Part shown: one piece after another, positions 1 through 10,440 of the stretch | How the letters are laid out: every line of letters begins with the position of its first letter | Numbering within the stretch: position 1 is the stretch's first letter | Assembly (NCBI GenBank): GCA_039707655.1 | Contig: CM077664.1 | Location: 199,324,195 to 199,388,194 of the forward strand | Source of the DNA: Elymus sibiricus | Taxonomy: Eukaryota > Streptophyta > Magnoliopsida > Poales > Poaceae | Direction: 5' to 3' | DNA length: 64,000 nt | Notes under the pieces: generated by a model | Seen by the model: the letters and a program-made list of their open reading frames with translations, nothing else | Database searches by the model: none | Told to the model about the DNA's origin: nothing | Program-made: the position numbers and the translations under genes

Positions 1-1369
1 GAGGTCGATGATGGACGTGGATGGTCCATCGCTGTTCACCTGCCACATGCGCCCCCGAACATTGCATGGCAGCGCGTAGGATGCACGGCTGGCGGTGCTC
101 TTGTCCTCGGCCGCCGGCGCTTGTGCGGCCACGTCCGTGTCCGGCTACGCCGGCATTGCATTGCGAGCGGCGGGTTGAGCAAGGGCGGCGACCTCGACCT
201 TCATCTCTGAAGACAAGCTCTCGCGCAAAGCGTTCCCGCTCACGGTCATGGTAGATGTGGTGCCAGGGAGGAGGATGTGCTCTGGTGTGGAGTTCTGGGT
301 GTTGCCGCCTTTAAGTAGCATATACCGGTGAGGCCAAGCGTCCGGGTGCGTCAATGAGTCACCGGAGTTCATTCCTCGGGAGGTGAGCCTTCTTAATGGC
401 GGCATACGGACGGACGACATGAATGCGGGCAGCTGGCGCCGGGGGGGGGGGGAACACACGCGGGCGAGGGACGAGGTTTTTTTGTGGGCCAGGGTAGTCA
501 GCTGTGGGCGTGGCAACATTGCAGATGCCCTTTGCTCACATGTGATCCCACATGTCAGTGACAAAGCAAGATGACCCGCATTCCCTTGGGTCAGAAGCAT
601 GCCGGACCGACCGTCTGGGGGTGCGACATAAACGTGACAGGGGTGCTGTAAGTGCACCGCCTTTTCATTTCGAACTTGTAAACCATAACACTTGTAGAGT
701 GTAACACCAAAAGCATATATGAAGTTGGCACATCACATATAGCCAGCCTAGTAGCCCACATGTACAACAGTTATTCATACTAGCATAAGTACCATTATAA
801 TAAGTGTACCGCCCTTTCCTTTTCAACTCGTGAAGCGTAACACTTGATTAAGTAGCCGGACAATGTGTGTTGCCTGTCTTTGTATGTATATGAGGTGTGC
901 TAATTGAGGTGTCTGGCTGTTTGAAGGAATAATTGAGGTGTGCCCGATCCGTGCTCGCATTTAGGGGTCCAACTTACCATGTTCCGGCTGTAGTAACTAT
1001 ACTATGTAAGTTGCTTGGAAAAATAGTTACCTAGGCCAGTTTTGTGAGCCGTCCAAATATAATCATGCGGCTTTGCTTCTTTATCATTCCCCTCCAACCC
1101 TCTTCTCCATCAAACATGCATGCCGCCCTCCGATCCACTCCATCCTCCCGCATTGCTCATCTGAACATTCTGCCGAGTGTCATTCACATGTGGGCCTAGA
1201 CCCTGTATTTATGTTATATAGTTCAACGGTGTGCCAGTTTGTCCAAAGTTGTATGTCCAGCATGCATACATAGAAACGGTTCATTTAAAGTTTTGCGTTT
1301 CCTCGACTACGTGTCGCTCCCCATCTTAGTAGTGACAACCCCTTCGGTTCATGACCCGAGACATCTTGA
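1..1369. other. Intergenic DNA, no supported gene
   Basis: The first 660 bases are GC-rich and hold several overlapping short open frames on both strands. None has a recognisable domain or splice signals, so I call no gene. A run of ten G lies near 443. From 660 to about 1370 the sequence turns AT-rich and I see no coding signal. Confidence 0.5.
600..860 (+). repeat. Dispersed repeat, two partial copies
   Basis: The stretch from GCCGGACCGACCGT through CCTTTTCATTTCGAACTTG to CATAACACTTG recurs, diverged, at 3083-3235, 4929-5135, 5229-5395, 6905-6985 and 7500-7570. A second short partial copy (CCTTTCCTTTTCAACTCGTG to GTAACACTTG) follows at about 805-860. All copies have the same strand. I do not recognise the family. 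Confidence 0.6.
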
Positions 1370-1895
1370 CAAGATCGATAGATGTTGAGAGATCGAGTGT
1401 GTGTCGTGCAAGGAAATAAAGGTTTGGTGTGTGTCTATGATAGAAATGATCGTGTGGGGTGGAGAGAGGGGGGTGTTTGTGTGTGCGCTAGTCAGTCATG
1501 TACCCTCTAGCTGTAGATCAATTGAAAGAGGACTAGGGTGAGTCCGGAGATCGATCAATCGACCGATCTAGAGAGGGGCAGAGAGAAAGATGAATGTATG
1601 CTTAAAAAAGATAGATGAAAGGCTTGGTTACAATTAATGCATGATAGAGTGACCTAGGCGTGTGTCAAAGAGCGACCTGACGAGCGAGATACAATCCCGA
1701 TACCTCGAGAGGTCGATCATGTGTGACATGCACAAAGAGGAAGAGAGGTGGTATGTGTGTGTGCGAGAGAGAGAGAGAGACCCTAAGATGAAACCGAGAG
1801 AGATCGAGTGGGTGTGTAATACAGAGAGAGCGTGCGTCAAAGAAAAAAAATGTGACAATACTCGATGTTGGGTGTGTGAGACACATTATGCATAA
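1370..1895. repeat. GA/GT-rich low-complexity tract
   Basis: Interspersed GAGAGA and GTGTGT runs, including a pure (GA)n run near 1768-1782. The short open frames here translate to runs of Arg/Glu or Ser/Leu/His typical of microsatellites, so I call no gene. Similar tracts recur at 8985-9650 and 10070-10440. Confidence 0.75.
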
Positions 1896-1929
1896 GAAGA
1901 CACTTGGTACTTGAATCCAACCTAAAAAA

Positions 1930-2110
1930 GTTTCAAATATTAGAATTCAACATAAAGTGGATTCAAATATTTGAACCGGTGATCATAGCATTTGCAAATC
2001 ATATGTAAAGGGCATTCAATCTTCGTTTCACTTTTCAACATACAATATACTATGTACAAGCACGTACATAGATTTGTATTCAAACAGAAAATGGTTTCCA
2101 ATTTGTATTC
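1930..2110 (+). repeat. AT-rich repeat, copy 1
   Basis: The block with TTCAAATATT, GAATTCAACATAAAGTG, ATCATAGCATTTGCAAATCA and ATGTACAAGCACGTACA is matched in the same orientation at 10730-10905, and partly at 7890-7985. As in copy 2, it directly follows a GA/GT-rich tract, so the tract and the AT-rich block probably form one repeated unit. Confidence 0.6.
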
Positions 2111-2204
2111 AAACACATGAATGCTTGTTCTCGCGCATGTGCTTGCTACTAGGATTTCGCCACGTCTAGCGTGTCCAATAGCAGTAGGAGTACTAGTACT
2201 AGTA

Positions 2205-2438
2205 CTACCTCTGTCCTGGGTTTTTGGTCCCCTTTGTTTTTCATGCCAAATTTTGACCATAATTTTAACTAACAAGATATTAATGCATGTCATCAAAAAT
2301 TATATCGTTGGATTCATATTTGAACATAGTTTCCAATGATATTATTTTTGGTGACATGCATTAACATTCTTTTAGTTAAATCTAAGGTCAAAATTTGACA
2401 CAAAATGCGAAGGGACCAATAAACCAGGACGGAGGCAT
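2205..2438. mobile_element. Stowaway-like MITE
   Basis: The ends form an imperfect inverted repeat: CTACCTCTGTCCTGG on the left, and a right end reading TGCCTCCGTCCTGG on the reverse strand. The pairing extends inward over a GGTCCC and AAATTTTGACC block. The length (about 235 bp), a TA next to the left end and the CCTC-GTCC start fit a Tc1/Mariner-type Stowaway MITE. It encodes nothing. Confidence 0.65.
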
Positions 2439-2499
2439 CTGCAGTAGAGTATGGAGTGCTCCTACTTTATTAACACATGGCCCACATCACACTCTCAAC

Positions 2500-2992
2500 A
2501 AATTTCTTGGAATCCATGCTACAATCTCTCCCTCCTCGTCTCTCTCTTCTAGTGTTTTTTTACATCACTCGTCTCTATCTCTTCTAAATTCAGCCAACGC
2601 GGGCGGGGGAGGGGGAGATGGGGGAAAATATCAGGTGCTCCCGGAGCACCTGATGATGAGGTGCTCCCAGTGCACCTCGGCGTTCGATCATGAATCGAAT
2701 GGACAACATTTGGTCAATGCGAGTTTTGCAGAAACCCCCCAAACATTTTCGAAATGACGCTTGGATCCACATCTCGTGAATGTTGCCCGTTGGATCACGA
2801 TCCAATGGACGAGATGCTACTGGAGCACCAAAGATGAGGTGCTACCGGAGCTACCCGAACAAATTTCTTGGAATCCGTGCTACAATCTCTCCCTCCTCGT
2901 CTCTCTCTCTTCTAGTGTGTTTTTTTGACATCACTCGTCTCTCTCTTCTAAATTCAGCCGACATGTGCGGGGGAGGTGGTGAGGGAGGGGGA
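2500..2992 (+). repeat. 130-bp direct repeat flanking a MITE
   Basis: The block 2500-2630 (ACAAATTTCTTGGAATCC to AAATTCAGCC and a G-rich tail) is repeated at 2859-2992 with few changes, with a small inverted-repeat element between the copies. A diverged third trace of the sequence just upstream lies at 58490-58560, next to the Gypsy LTR. Confidence 0.75.
2633..2862. mobile_element. Small TIR element with palindromic end
   Basis: The left end starts with a perfect palindrome (AGGTGCTCCCGGAGCACCT). The last 46 bases, read on the reverse strand, align with the first 46, giving long imperfect terminal inverted repeats built on GGTGCTCC-type motifs. It is non-coding and about 230 bp. The superfamily is not clear to me because no clean target duplication is visible. 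Confidence 0.55.
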
Positions 2993-3082
2993 AAGTTTGC
3001 CTACCGTCGGTTTGCTTTCAACTATGGTCCCACCCACAAGCGAGCAAAAACGCAAGACGAAGCGAGTTCCATTCGGTGAGTG

Positions 3083-3235
3083 ACGTGCCGGACCGACCGT
3101 GTTGGGGTGCAATGCGAACGCGACAAGAGTGATGTACACCGTCCGTTCCTTTTGAACTTCCATACTTCGAGTACTCCTATTGCGTACGTAACACTTGGTT
3201 TTGCTGCTTCGAGCGATCCATCGATAAAAATCCCA
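3083..3235 (+). repeat. Dispersed repeat copy
   Basis: Carries CCGGACCGACCGTGTTGGGG, then GTACACCGTCCGTTCC, then AACACTTGGTTTTGCTGC and CGATCCATCGATAAAAATCC. These are the same blocks in the same order as at 4929-5400. Confidence 0.6.
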
Positions 3236-3559
3236 CCTATAGCATCTAAAAAAACAAATCCCACAGGTCGACTGGTGGGGAGGTCCGGACGTCTGCCACG
3301 TCAAACTCCGAAACTTTGGTCCCATTCCAACCCACAACTCTCCAGGATCCAGCCGTCCGGCTTTGCAAACTCCGCACAGTCAAAACCGATTGACCGGTCG
3401 TCACCGGTACCACTATTCACACCGGAACCTTCGCTGCTCGGCCTATGCCAGCTACTTGCCGGCTGGTCACCACTGCCCCAAAACCACACCTCCCAGCCCA
3501 TTCTCCCACCTTTCAATCCCCTAGCCCGCATCAGCCGTCCCCTAGTTCGCCGGATAGCC

Positions 3560-4293
3560 ATGGTGCGCAGCAAGATCATGTACTACAAGATGTTGATGCC
3601 GAAGCACCGCGCAGAAATCGTGGCGGCGGTAGGCGCCACAGACCTCCGTTCCCAAGCTCGCTTTGCGGTGGGCCAATCCCCGAGTCCTCTGGAGCCGAGC
3701 TCCGAGGAGGAAGGCGATCCAATGTTCATGGTGGAGGTCGCGGCGCAGAAGGCCCCCGCGGCGATGGAGACGATGGACGTCAACTTCGTGCCAGTGTCCG
3801 GGTCCCCCATGGTGCAGGCGGACCAACGGTTCAACCTAGCGATCCTAAAGGAGCACCGGCCGTCGGAGGCTCAACTTGACGCGGAGCGCGCGGATGCCTC
3901 TGCCATCGAGGCCCTCCTGCAGGCAGAACCGGATGTCGTGGTCGTGAACCGGGCGGCGGAGGCTCAACTCGACATGGAGCACGCGGATGCCGCTGCCATC
4001 GAGGCCCTCCTATAGGCGGAACCAGACATTGTGGACTTGAACCGAGCGGCGGAGTCTCTACTCAACGCATAGCGCGCGGATGCCGCTGCCATTGAGGCCC
4101 TCCTGCAGGCGGAACCGAATGTCGTGGATGTGAACCGGGCTGTGCTCGCATCCGTGCAGAGCGCCCGCATGCTCCGCGTGAACGAGTAGCTAGAGGCCGA
4201 GGACAACCACGCCGTGGAGACACACGTCGGTAGATCCGGCTGGTTCGCGCCGGCAGCCAAAGACGACGAGGCCAGCTCGTTCCACAGTAGTGA
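3560..4293 (+). pseudogene. Decayed gene for a protein with 31-residue repeats
   Basis: An open frame starts at an ATG in good context (GCCATGG, 3560) and runs 151 codons to a TAG at 4013. The same frame continues with recognisable sequence to about 4293, broken by further TAGs near 4069 and 4186. From about 3866 a 93-bp unit repeats three times, giving a 31-residue repeat of the type AEAQLDAERADASAIEALL followed by QAEPDVVVVNRA. The repeats are acidic and alanine-rich and should form helices or a coiled coil. The N-terminal part begins MVRSKIMYYKMLMPKHRAEI and matches no domain I know. The high GC content contrasts with the flanks. It may be a young pseudogene of a repeated grass hypothetical gene, or the 151-codon form may still be made. 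Confidence 0.6.
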
Positions 4294-4446
4294 TAGTTTT
4301 TCTTTATGTTGTTGTTTTTAGGGATCTTTTACTGTGTAAAAACATAGTTATATTTAATAAATATAGAGGCCTCATAAACATACTGTATGAACGAAAATTA
4401 GGTGTCAGCGGTTGGATGCCTGAGTTTGGTTTGATCACATGCGGTA

Positions 4447-4881
4447 CTCCCTCCGTCCAGGTGTATAAGTCACCTTACGAAAATCGGATATTCCCAAAGC
4501 GCTTAGGCGCAATGCATTAAATTTCATCCTCGCCCCCCTCACTGCCTCGTTCATCAGCGAGCGAATTTTTTGGCCAAACCACGCGCGGGGAGGAAGATAA
4601 TGCCGGAGAGAAATAGCGACCTATGCATGCAGAGAAGGAACACGTTGATTAGGGGAGGGATTGACCCCAGTTTGCATGCACGTAACTGGGCCTGCATGGG
4701 TTGGCTGAAACGACAGCCCTATTAATTAGGGATTCATTGCTAATTTTCGTTTGGTTTAGGAGGAAAAAACTAGCGCGGTGATTGGAAGAATTCCCGGTTC
4801 GACTCTTTCGCCTCCTCCAATCCACAACCACCGGGTCGCGCTGCTCCACCTTAGGTGACTTATACACATGGACTGAGGGAG
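4447..4881. mobile_element. Stowaway MITE, 435 bp
   Basis: Terminal inverted repeats of about 29 bp with two mismatches (left CTCCCTCCGTCCAGGTGTAT, right end the same on the reverse strand with CAGTCCATG) and TA on each side (4445-4446 and 4882-4883), as expected for Stowaway. The inverted match extends beyond the TA (ACATGCGG outside left, CCGCATGT outside right), so the target site was itself part of a palindrome or the element is longer. Non-coding. Confidence 0.85.
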
Positions 4882-4928
4882 TACCGCATGTCAGTGAAAA
4901 AGGCAAGCTGAGGCACGTTCCCTTGGGT

Positions 4929-5400
4929 TTGCGGCATGCCGGACCGACTGTGTGAGGGTGCGGTGCGACCGCGATAGGCGTGCGTAAGTGTACTGCCTTT
5001 TCATTTTGAACTTGTAAATCATAACATTTGGTTTGCGAGTGAGCGACTTCAATTTTAGTACTGTGTTAAAAAGAAGGGCGGGGTTTTCCTTCGAGGGATC
5101 GATCGATACAAATCCTGATTAGAAATGCGACGGGGGGGGGGGGGGGCGAGCTAGTTTGGCCCATGGTCGGATTGCTGACATGCGTTCCCACATGCCAGTG
5201 AAATGCCAAGCCGGTTGGCATTGAGCGGCGGGGCAGATTGACCGTGTGCTGGTCTGATGCGAACACGACAGGCGTGCTGTGAGTGTTCCTTTTCCTCGTT
5301 TTAAACTTGTGAAGATAACCCCCTCAATTTTTTTTGTGAAGATAACACTTGGTTCTTTGCCTTCGTGCGATACATCGATGGAAATCCCGATTATAATGAC
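4929..5400 (+). repeat. Dispersed repeat, two adjacent copies
   Basis: Two diverged copies in tandem (4929-5135 and 5229-5395) contain GGACCGACTGTGTG, GCGACAGGCGTGC, CCTTTTCATTTTGAACTTG, ACACTTGGTT and CGATCGATAC/ATCGATGGAAATCCC blocks. A 15-base G run lies near 5131. The spacer carries GCTGACATGCG and CCCACATGCCAGTGAAA, found again near 7040 and 7370, so the full repeat unit includes that spacer. Confidence 0.6.
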
Positions 5401-5499
5401 GCTGGATTTTCTACTAAATCCCGTAAAAAGGCGTCCTCTTCGCCCCTCCGACCACAATCATCGCGCTAATCATATATCTATTTGACTTCCTTCCCCATT

Positions 5500-6112
5500 A
5501 TGTTGATGTCGACGATATCGCGATCGCTGTGGCTTTGGCGAAGTGCGTTCGACGGAGTGCACCATTGAGGCAGACGACGGTCATGCCATTCGGAAGTGCC
5601 TCCTGGAAGCCGAGACAACTGCCTTCTTTGCATCCAGGAAGTCCGTAGGAGACAGCTACTGTCGTGTCACCATGACCTTGGATGCGACGTGACCACGTCG
5701 TTCGAGCTTGAGCTACCGCAATGGGACTCAAACGTGACCGTGTACCCTTACACGGGCACCGGTTTACTGTCGGAAAGGCTCTTCCGCGTCGGGGACCCAT
5801 CCATCCTGTGCAACCAACGGAAATGCTGTCGTGTAGTTTGGGGCTGGCTCCACTCATCGTTCTACGTCCCAACGAAATAGAGTGGGAGATGGTTGTCCCC
5901 GACGGCGTTGTGAGGAAGATTGTCCACGAGGCGAATCACCGGCGGTTGCATCAATGAGGAGGGTGTGACTTCAGCTTCGACGTGAAGGTTGACCGGCATC
6001 ATGTCGTTACCCTACCGATGCTACGTTCGTCTTGCAAGGAGAAGCTTCTTGGCGAGGAAGGTGCTGGGACGTGCCTGGCATGTCTCGCACACATCATGAA
6101 AGAAGTACAATA
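5500..6112 (+). pseudogene. Unidentified GC-rich broken coding stretch
   Basis: A GC-rich island with strong codon-like periodicity in an AT-rich setting. Pieces of reading frame on the plus strand include FELELPQWDSNVTVYPYTG (5596-5880 frame) and IEWEMVVPDGVVRKIVHEAN (5721-5957 frame), then a tail after the stop near 5955. No single frame stays open, so frameshifts must separate them. I do not recognise the family, and a minus-strand frame overlaps. Confidence 0.35.
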
Positions 6113-6339
6113 GTACCTCTTATCTAGGCTTTCGTCGGCCTATTGATGCACATACAAGAATTTTTAAATCATATAATGCACTATGTATGTTTGATCTTGT
6201 CACTAATAAGTACTACTATTTGTACCCATTGAGTAACTGGTACTACTTGGTGAATGTTGTGTAGCCGTGGATGTCCGAGCTAAATTTGAAACACAGTCAC
6301 GATCAAACGAGATGTTACCATTGGGCTCCACCACTCCAC

Positions 6340-6545
6340 CAGCTGGAATCACCTTGGCCTATTTGATTTGCAGGATCCTCAAAATGCAGGAATCGCAAAA
6401 ATATAGGATTGTTCTCTTTGAATAGGAATGGATTGGATTGGAGTATAGGATTAGGAGTGTGTGTTTGATGTCATAGGAAAGACAGATGAATTTTTAAAAT
6501 ACTCCTAGGTTGGAGTAGATGCAGGATTTCCTATTATTAAATGTA
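6340..6545. mobile_element. Possible MITE remnant
   Basis: AT-rich block with the pattern TTTGATTTGCAGGATCC, AATAGGAATGGATTGGATTGG, GTTTGATGTCATAGGAAAG and GCAGGATTTCCTATTA, which I associate with a common grass MITE type. The ends (GCAGGATCC and GGATTTCCTAT) are loosely inverted. No clear target duplication is seen, so the call is tentative. Confidence 0.4.
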
Positions 6546-6904
6546 GCACAATAGCTTCGTCCGTCCAGCTTACTGCGGGAAAGGTGGTTTCTGGAAGAAG
6601 ACGATGGAGAAGCGGATTCAGCGAAGAGTGAAATGATGGTTGCCTCGTCCGTGCTTTGTGATTTGATGCCTTATTGCTTTGTGATTTGTGATAGAAGGGA
6701 GTAGACTCTATGCTCTATGCATGCGTCCATGCAAGGGAGAAAGAGGAAAGAGGTTGCATTTTTTATTCCTTCAATCAATTTGGCATCGGCGCACCAGCGA
6801 GCTTCGGTTCCCTATTTTTTGGCTTTGGCAGCACCCTCCACAATTGTTCCCATCGATGCCAAAAGCTATTTTACCATTTGGCTACACATTGTGGATGCCC
6901 TTAA

Positions 6905-7570
6905 GCGTACCACTTGGTTTTGCTCCTTGGTGCGATCTATACTAATCTCGATTATATTGTTCTAAAAAAAGATATCCAGATTAGTAGTAAAGAGGAGGTG
7001 CTTTTGCCGTGCGGAAGGTGGGGGAGGTTGGCCTCACGGTTTGCTAACGTGCGGTCCCACGTGTTAGTGATGTACCAAGCCGATCCGCGTCCCACATGAG
7101 GCAAAATAACGGCAGAAGCAACTTCAGCGAAGAGTGAAATGGTGGTTACTTCATCCCTCCAACTTATACTATGGGAAAGGTGCAGCTTTGTGATTTGATG
7201 CCACATTGCTCATTACTACTGCGGCGCCACAATCGGGTTACAGCGGGAAAGGTGCAGCTTTGTGATTTGACACCTCATTGCTCATTACTACTGCGGTGCC
7301 ACGACCGGGGTGCGTCCCCCTGCTGCTCTGCACTGTTATTTGGTGCATGGCACGTGGACCCGGATGCTGGATGTCCCACATGTCGGTGAAAGGGAGTAGA
7401 ACATTTATGAAAGCGAGCGCTCCACTCTTATGACAGAGGAGTACAAGACACAACGGCCAAGTGAACTGTAACTTGTACTGTACTACTGTAGTATGTTGTA
7501 GTCTTGTACTCTTGTACCACTTGGTTTTGCTGTTTCGCGTGATCCATCGATACAAACCCGATTAAACAGG
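6905..7570 (+). repeat. Dispersed repeat copies and an 82-bp tandem pair
   Basis: Copies of the ACTTGGTTTTGCT / GTGCGATC block lie at 6905-6985 and 7500-7570. Between them an 82-bp unit starting GGGAAAGGTGCAGCTTTGTG repeats twice (about 7173 and 7255). The phrase TTCAGCGAAGAGTGAAATG occurs at 6616 and again near 7122. The region looks built by repeated local duplication. No gene is supported. Confidence 0.55.
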
Positions 7571-8078
7571 CGAGGGCGGGTAGGTTGGCATAGTCGGTTT
7601 GACAGAGAGACCGAGAGAAAGATGTGAAATGCTTGAATGTGTACTGGGCCTTTTTTTTGGTGTCATGTGTGTGTAGTCAGACCTTTCGGATCACTAGATA
7701 ATACTAGCCATACATTTCAACGCAATTTTAATGTATGCAACATGAATAATTGAAGTAACAATATGAGATCTAAAACTAAAAATACATATGATTTATTGTG
7801 TTAGAGTATAGTAGTAGTGTATTGGATAGTTGTTAGATGTAACATGCGAGAACGTGTAGGCACATACTTTTGGAGGGCCTACAGAGAGAAATTGGGCTAA
7901 AGTGGATTCAAATATTTGTATTCATCATCATAGCATTTGTAACTCATATCTAGAGTTTATACGTTAGACGTGAATGCTTGTTCGCTCTTATGAAACTAGT
8001 ACAACAATATTGGGGTGGCGTGCGCCAATTTAGGCGTGGGAGGTTGGCCTAGTCGGCTCCACGGAGAGAGCGAGAGAA
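7571..8078. other. Intergenic AT-rich DNA
   Basis: No coding signal. Bases 7890-7985 resemble the AT-rich repeat at 1930-2110. The stretch just before 8079 (GTGGGAGGTTGGCCTAGTCGG) repeats a phrase seen near 7580. Confidence 0.5.
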
Positions 8079-8984
8079 GAGATAAATACACTGGCGGTCA
8101 CTGTATTTGATGCGAAAGCATAATACGGTCACCGGACTTCAGAATATGCTCATTACGATCACTATATATGTTTTGTTGTTATTATACGGTCACTCGCTCA
8201 CCGTTCAACATCGTATTGCACTCTATTGACCGGCCAAATAGTCTACGTGGCACTATGTTGATTGGTTAAATTGGCCACGTTCCTTGTGAGTCCCACCTGC
8301 CAGTTGGCAGAGGAAAGAGATAAGATAAACAGAAATTTACGCAGGCGCGACAAGACTCGAACCCTTGCATGCAAACCAGCTGGCTGTGTATGTGTGTATC
8401 AGGGCCTGATGTGTGTGCATGCACGTGTAGGTTGAGCATTTGAGTGTGAGCATGTGTGTTGGTCGTGTGGTGTGTGCATGCGTGTCTGCGTGTGTGTGCA
8501 TGCATGCATGCGTGTGCGTGTGTGAGTGTTGCATGCATGCATGGAGTTCATGTGCATGCGTGCGTGTGTGTATAATCACCACACTAGATCCCGTGTATTA
8601 AAAGAACTAGCTCAGCATACCAATACAAGGCCACCTTGTCCGCTGTGGTTAGCGCGCGCAGGTGCTAACCCGAGGTCACCACTTCGATACTAGTAATACC
8701 CACCTGCAATATTTTATTTTCGTTTGTTTACATTCTTATACCCACTGACAGGTGGGCCCTATGGTAGTGAGATAATGTGCGCTGATGATGCAACACTAGA
8801 TGCGCCATGTGAACTGTTTAACTGGTCAACTAATCGTGTCTTCAACAAAAACAGAGCTCTTCGGTGAGCCTGTGACTGTATAACAACCACAAAACGAATA
8901 TGGTGACCACAATGAGTGTATTCTGAAGTCCAGTGAACGTATCATGCTTTCGCTTCAAATACAGTGATCGTCGGTGTATATCTC
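8079..8984. mobile_element. Mutator-like non-autonomous element 1
   Basis: Long imperfect terminal inverted repeats (about 200 bp or more) start GAGATA on both ends and share TCACTGTATTTGA, CGAAAGCAT and GACTTCAGAATA. The flanking 9 bases are GCGAGAGAA on the left and GTGAGAGAA on the right: eight of nine match, the expected Mutator target-duplication size. There is no transposase. The interior holds a (GT)n/CATG-rich stretch and two tRNA-like B-box sequences facing away from each other: AAGGGTTCGAGTC on the minus strand near 8349-8364, and CACTTCGATACTAG near 8680 on the plus strand. The same termini and layout recur in 53458-54542. Confidence 0.8.
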
Positions 8985-9650
8985 GTGAGAGAAAGATGGA
9001 ACATGCGTGACTATGACGGGGTGAACTTTTAGAGGGCCTAGAGATAGTTTGTGTGCGTACGTGAAAGGGGCGTAGAGAGAGGGGGCGATGGAGAGAGAGA
9101 GATGCTCTTTGTTTCCCTTTATTATGACTAACTTTATAGTATAAACATATAAACATTCACAATGCGGAATAAATATCATTGGATGCACCATGCAATTAAC
9201 TTTCATACTCCATATAACTTTGTAATATTGTATAGATGTAGATTTTCTAAAATAAAATTTTGGCCACACTTTGTGTAGTTTTAATTCAAAAGGAATCTTG
9301 TATGCGAAGTAAAAGTGAACAGAGAGCTTTTTAGATCAATGGAGCACATGATAAGATGCAACATGTGTGAATGTGTAGTTGACGTATTTGGCAGGGCCTA
9401 GAGACGGTATGTGTACGTATTCAAGAGAGGCGTGGATAGAGGGGGGGGGGGTGCGATGAGAGATAGATAGCACGAGAAATGAGAGAGGTCTAGAGAGAGA
9501 GACGAATATGATGTCTCGGCGAGAGATGGCCTTGAGTGTGTGTATGCAAGGGAGATGGGGAGAGAGACATGAGCAGAAATAGTGTGTGGGGTGTGTGTGT
9601 TGGTATGTGTGGGTGTGAGAAGATACCGAGGCCTAGGAGTAGGGGTGTGT
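8985..9650. repeat. GA/GT-rich tract with AT-rich spacer
   Basis: GAGAGAGA and GTGTGT runs with one AT-rich spacer (about 9120-9350). Short open frames here are low complexity and not believable genes. A run of nine G lies near 9441. Confidence 0.6.
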
Positions 9651-9654
9651 GAGG

Positions 9655-10060
9655 TCAGGTGGGGCAAGGTGAGGCCCCTAGGTCAGTTCCGTCCCGCGCC
9701 ACATTGGTCGGCCCGTGACGCATTATACGGAGACCCATGGAGGACTAGTCGCACAAGACAAAGATATCAGAGCCGTGAAGGACTCTATGTCCACTGAAAA
9801 AGCCGGCTAGGATTTGTAACCCTAGGCCCTGGGTATGTTATACAAGCCCGGGGCCTAGTTCGTCGATAGCATACACAGAATCCCTTGGTATTCACGTAGT
9901 GTACTTTGTACACACCCTAGTCACAAATATACATGACCGGGAGTAGGGTATTTCCTGGATCGCAAGGGCCCGAACTAAGGTAAATCCTTGTCTCTTATTA
10001 CCATGCATCCAACCTAATTGTAAGGGATATCCTACCGAATGCTCTGCTGGAATCATATTC
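9655..10060 (+). repeat. Probable LTR fragment
   Basis: Contains phrases typical of a Triticeae LTR: AAAGCCGGCTAGGATTTGTA, CCCTAGGCCCTGGGTATG, ATTCACGTAGTGTACTTTGT, ACCGGGAGTAGGGTATTTCC and CTCTTATTACCATGCATCCA. This looks like the 3' part of an LTR without its partner or internal region, so a solo or truncated LTR. The family is not identified. Confidence 0.45.
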
Positions 10061-10069
10061 GTCAACTAG

Positions 10070-10440
10070 TAAGAGAGGTGGAGACAATGCATGAGAGATA
10101 TGCCTAAAGATAATGTGCGTGCGGGAGACACGTAGGCAGGTATATGTATAGAGAGAAGAGTCGATGGAGATCGTGCATGCGAATGCGTGTGAGAGAAAGA
10201 GTACTTGTGACAGAGATTAGTGAAAAGAGTCGTAGATAGTTGTGAGAGAGAGGGAGGGAGGGTGATATAGAGAGCGTGTGTGCGAGAGACACCTCGGGAG
10301 AGAGTGTGAGCATGTGTGAGAGAGAAGACCGATGGATATACAGTGTGCGCGTATGTGTGAGAGAGAAAGATAACGCGTGTGTGAGGAGGGGCCGAGGGAG
10401 AGTGAATCTACACGTAAAAGACTGATGTTCACATTAATTT
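10070..10440. repeat. GA/GT-rich tract
   Basis: Third GA/GT-rich stretch with irregular 30-50 base phrases such as GTGTGAGAGAGAAG. It directly precedes AT-rich DNA and copy 2 of the AT-rich repeat, the same order as at 1370-2110. Confidence 0.65.

Noticed and set aside
1634..1895. Overlapping open frames on both strands in the GA-rich tract
   Set aside because: Low-complexity translation of GA/GT repeats. No start context or conserved motif.
8266..8582. His/Thr-rich minus-strand open frames
   Set aside because: They translate a (GT)n/CATG microsatellite inside the Mutator-like element and have no coding character.
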